Positions 6,788 to 7,554 of a stretch of DNA of 7,554 bases are shown piece by piece (the first letter of the stretch is position 1; the number at the start of each line of letters is the position of its first letter). This DNA is from a bacterium (lineage in GTDB: Bacteria; JAMCPX01): NCBI GenBank assembly GCA_027364825.1, contig DAHXOM010000056.1, positions 1 to 7,554 of the forward strand, read 5' to 3'. Under the pieces are notes generated by a model, which saw only the letters and a program-made list of their open reading frames with translations, was not told the DNA's origin and ran no database searches. The translations under genes and the position numbers were made by a program.

Positions 6788-6862
6788 AGGCACGTAGCTC
6801 AGGGGGAGAGCGCTGCTTTCACACAGCAGAGGTCGACGGTTCGATACCGTCCGTGCCTACCA
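6788..6862 (+). tRNA. tRNA-Val, anticodon CAC
   Basis: A complete 75-nt cloverleaf with encoded CCA. The acceptor stem AGGCACG/CGTGCCT has seven pairs (6788-6794 with 6852-6858), with discriminator A at 6859 and CCA at 6860-6862. The D arm is GCTC/GAGC. The anticodon stem CTGCT/AGCAG encloses loop TTCACAC, giving anticodon CAC at 6820-6822, which reads GUG. The variable loop has 5 nt, and the T arm GACGG/CCGTC encloses TTCGATA. A35, C36 and A73, the known valine identity bases, are all present. It is the first gene of a tRNA-tRNA-thrS array. Confidence 0.97.
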
Positions 6863-6933
6863 TTTCGCTGCAGTGTAACCCGTTTCAACCATGATGATGT
6901 TTATGGTATGTATGGGGAGAACGGAGGTCTTAC

Positions 6934-7008
6934 AGGCACGTAGCTCAGGGGGAGAGCGCTACCTTGACACGGTAGAGGTCGGCGGTTCGATACCGCCCGT
7001 GCCTACCA
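6934..7008 (+). tRNA. tRNA-Val, anticodon GAC
   Basis: A second complete 75-nt cloverleaf with encoded CCA. Its acceptor stem AGGCACG/CGTGCCT, D arm and T loop are identical to the upstream tRNA. The anticodon stem CTACC/GGTAG encloses TTGACAC, giving anticodon GAC at 6966-6968, which reads GUC and GUU. The T stem is GGCGG/CCGCC. It differs from its neighbour at seven positions: three compensated base pairs and the first anticodon base. It starts 71 nt after the first tRNA and ends only 7 nt before the thrS start codon, so the two must share a transcript unless a promoter lies inside the tRNA. Confidence 0.97.
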
Positions 7009-7015
7009 TTCAATT

Positions 7016-7554
7016 ATGCTTACCATTAACTTTGAAAACAAACAATTCGATATCAAAGAAGGAACCACGGTTAAGTCTTTTTTAGAGAGCGTGAAGAGAC
7101 TTACGCCTTCTGTTGTTATAGCTAAACTGAATGATAAGTATGTGGATCTTTCATATCAATTGAAAGAAGACAGGGCTGAACTTAAGTCTGTATCAGTTAC
7201 GGATCCCGATGCATTATCTGTGCTCAGGCATTCGGCTTCACACCTCATGGCTCAGGCTGTAAAAGAGCTGTTCCCGGATGTAAAGCTGACCATAGGCCCT
7301 TCAATCGAAGACGGATTTTACTATGATTTTTCTACTGCAAACCCGTTTACACCGCAGGATCTGGAGAAGATTGAACAACGTATGAAAGAGCTGGTAAAAA
7401 AGAATATTCCAATAGAAAGAATGGAACTTACCAAGGATGAAGCGGAGAAGTTGTTCAGAGACAGGCATGAAGACTACAAGATCGAAATCCTCAGGGATAT
7501 CCAGGGTACCATCTCAGCTTACCAGCAGGGAGATTTTGTTGATCTGTGTTTTGG
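7016..7554 (+). CDS. thrS: Threonine-tRNA ligase, N-terminal part (cut by window edge)
   Basis: The first 179 codons of threonyl-tRNA synthetase; the class II catalytic and anticodon-binding domains lie beyond the edge. Residues 1 to about 60 form the TGS domain (INFENKQFDIKEGTTV). The N2 editing domain follows, which in this family hydrolyses Ser-tRNA(Thr). It shows the HSASH metal-like motif (His72, His76), IGPSIEDGFYYDF (93-105) and QQGDFVDLC with Cys178. The family usually continues RGPH; here residue 179 is Phe, an oddity at the very end. ATG 7016 is chosen because it starts the TGS domain at its normal place and no ATG, GTG or TTG lies closer upstream in frame. No Shine-Dalgarno precedes it, since the tRNA CCA end is 7 nt away. 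Many bacteria continue with infC-rpmI-rplT after thrS, which cannot be checked here. Confidence 0.95.
   Translation, partial: MLTINFENKQFDIKEGTTVKSFLESVKRLTPSVVIAKLNDKYVDLSYQLKEDRAELKSVSVTDPDALSVLRHSASHLMAQAVKELFPDVKLTIGPSIEDGFYYDFSTANPFTPQDLEKIEQRMKELVKKNIPIERMELTKDEAEKLFRDRHEDYKIEILRDIQGTISAYQQGDFVDLCF

Noticed and set aside
6710..6943. A 77-residue reading frame across the first tRNA-Val
   Set aside because: It covers a complete tRNA, has no family signature and no ribosome site.
6788..7008. The tRNA genes as an integration site for a mobile element
   Set aside because: No integrase, no partial tRNA 3'-end copy and no foreign-looking genes are present. The 75-nt similarity is explained by two complete functional tRNA genes.
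6891..7085. A 64-residue reading frame across the second tRNA-Val and into thrS
   Set aside because: Its sequence is the familiar false peptide from translating a tRNA (SGGER...VGGSIPPVPT), and it is out of frame with the real thrS.

Overview
The window is an ordinary chromosomal stretch of moderate GC. It probably comes from a strictly anaerobic, Gram-negative-type bacterium, most plausibly a Desulfobacterota/Syntrophobacterales-like lineage. This placement is an inference from a biotin synthase with the cysteine pattern of obligate anaerobes, a single-domain SDR resembling the dehydrogenase part of peroxisomal MFE-2, and tRNA-Val genes directly in front of thrS. No 16S or clade marker is present, so it is tentative.

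Layout. Positions 1-375 are AT-rich and non-coding, with several short inverted and direct repeats. They precede a plus-strand MFS transporter (376-1548). A minus-strand block follows, converging on it: in transcription order tpx (6593-6078), purB (6029-4737), bioB (4690-3710), bioF (3713-2523) and an SDR dehydrogenase (2440-1598). Gaps in the block are 48 nt, 46 nt, a 4-nt ATGA overlap, and 82 nt. The last gap holds a possible separate promoter. A strong intrinsic terminator for the minus strand lies in the 49-nt gap between the two convergent 3' ends. Right of tpx is a divergent intergenic region, then two plus-strand tRNA-Val genes (anticodons CAC and GAC), then the 5' part of thrS, which runs off the right edge.

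Functions. BioF and BioB are the first ring-assembly step and the last step of biotin synthesis. BioA and BioD are not in the window. PurB serves purine (IMP and AMP) synthesis, Tpx removes peroxides, and the SDR probably oxidises a hydroxyacyl-CoA or similar substrate. ThrS and the tRNAs belong to translation. Nothing links all of these into one pathway, and the block looks like a housekeeping cluster.

I found no mobile element, CRISPR array, prophage, toxin-antitoxin or defence system, and no convincing undescribed system. The points most worth a second look are the BioB cysteine pattern (Type II-like, auxiliary-cluster Cys replaced by Ser106), the 7-nt junction between a tRNA 3' end and the thrS start codon with no Shine-Dalgarno, the purely compensatory divergence of the two tRNA-Val genes, and the structured leader of the MFS gene, which also lacks a Shine-Dalgarno.
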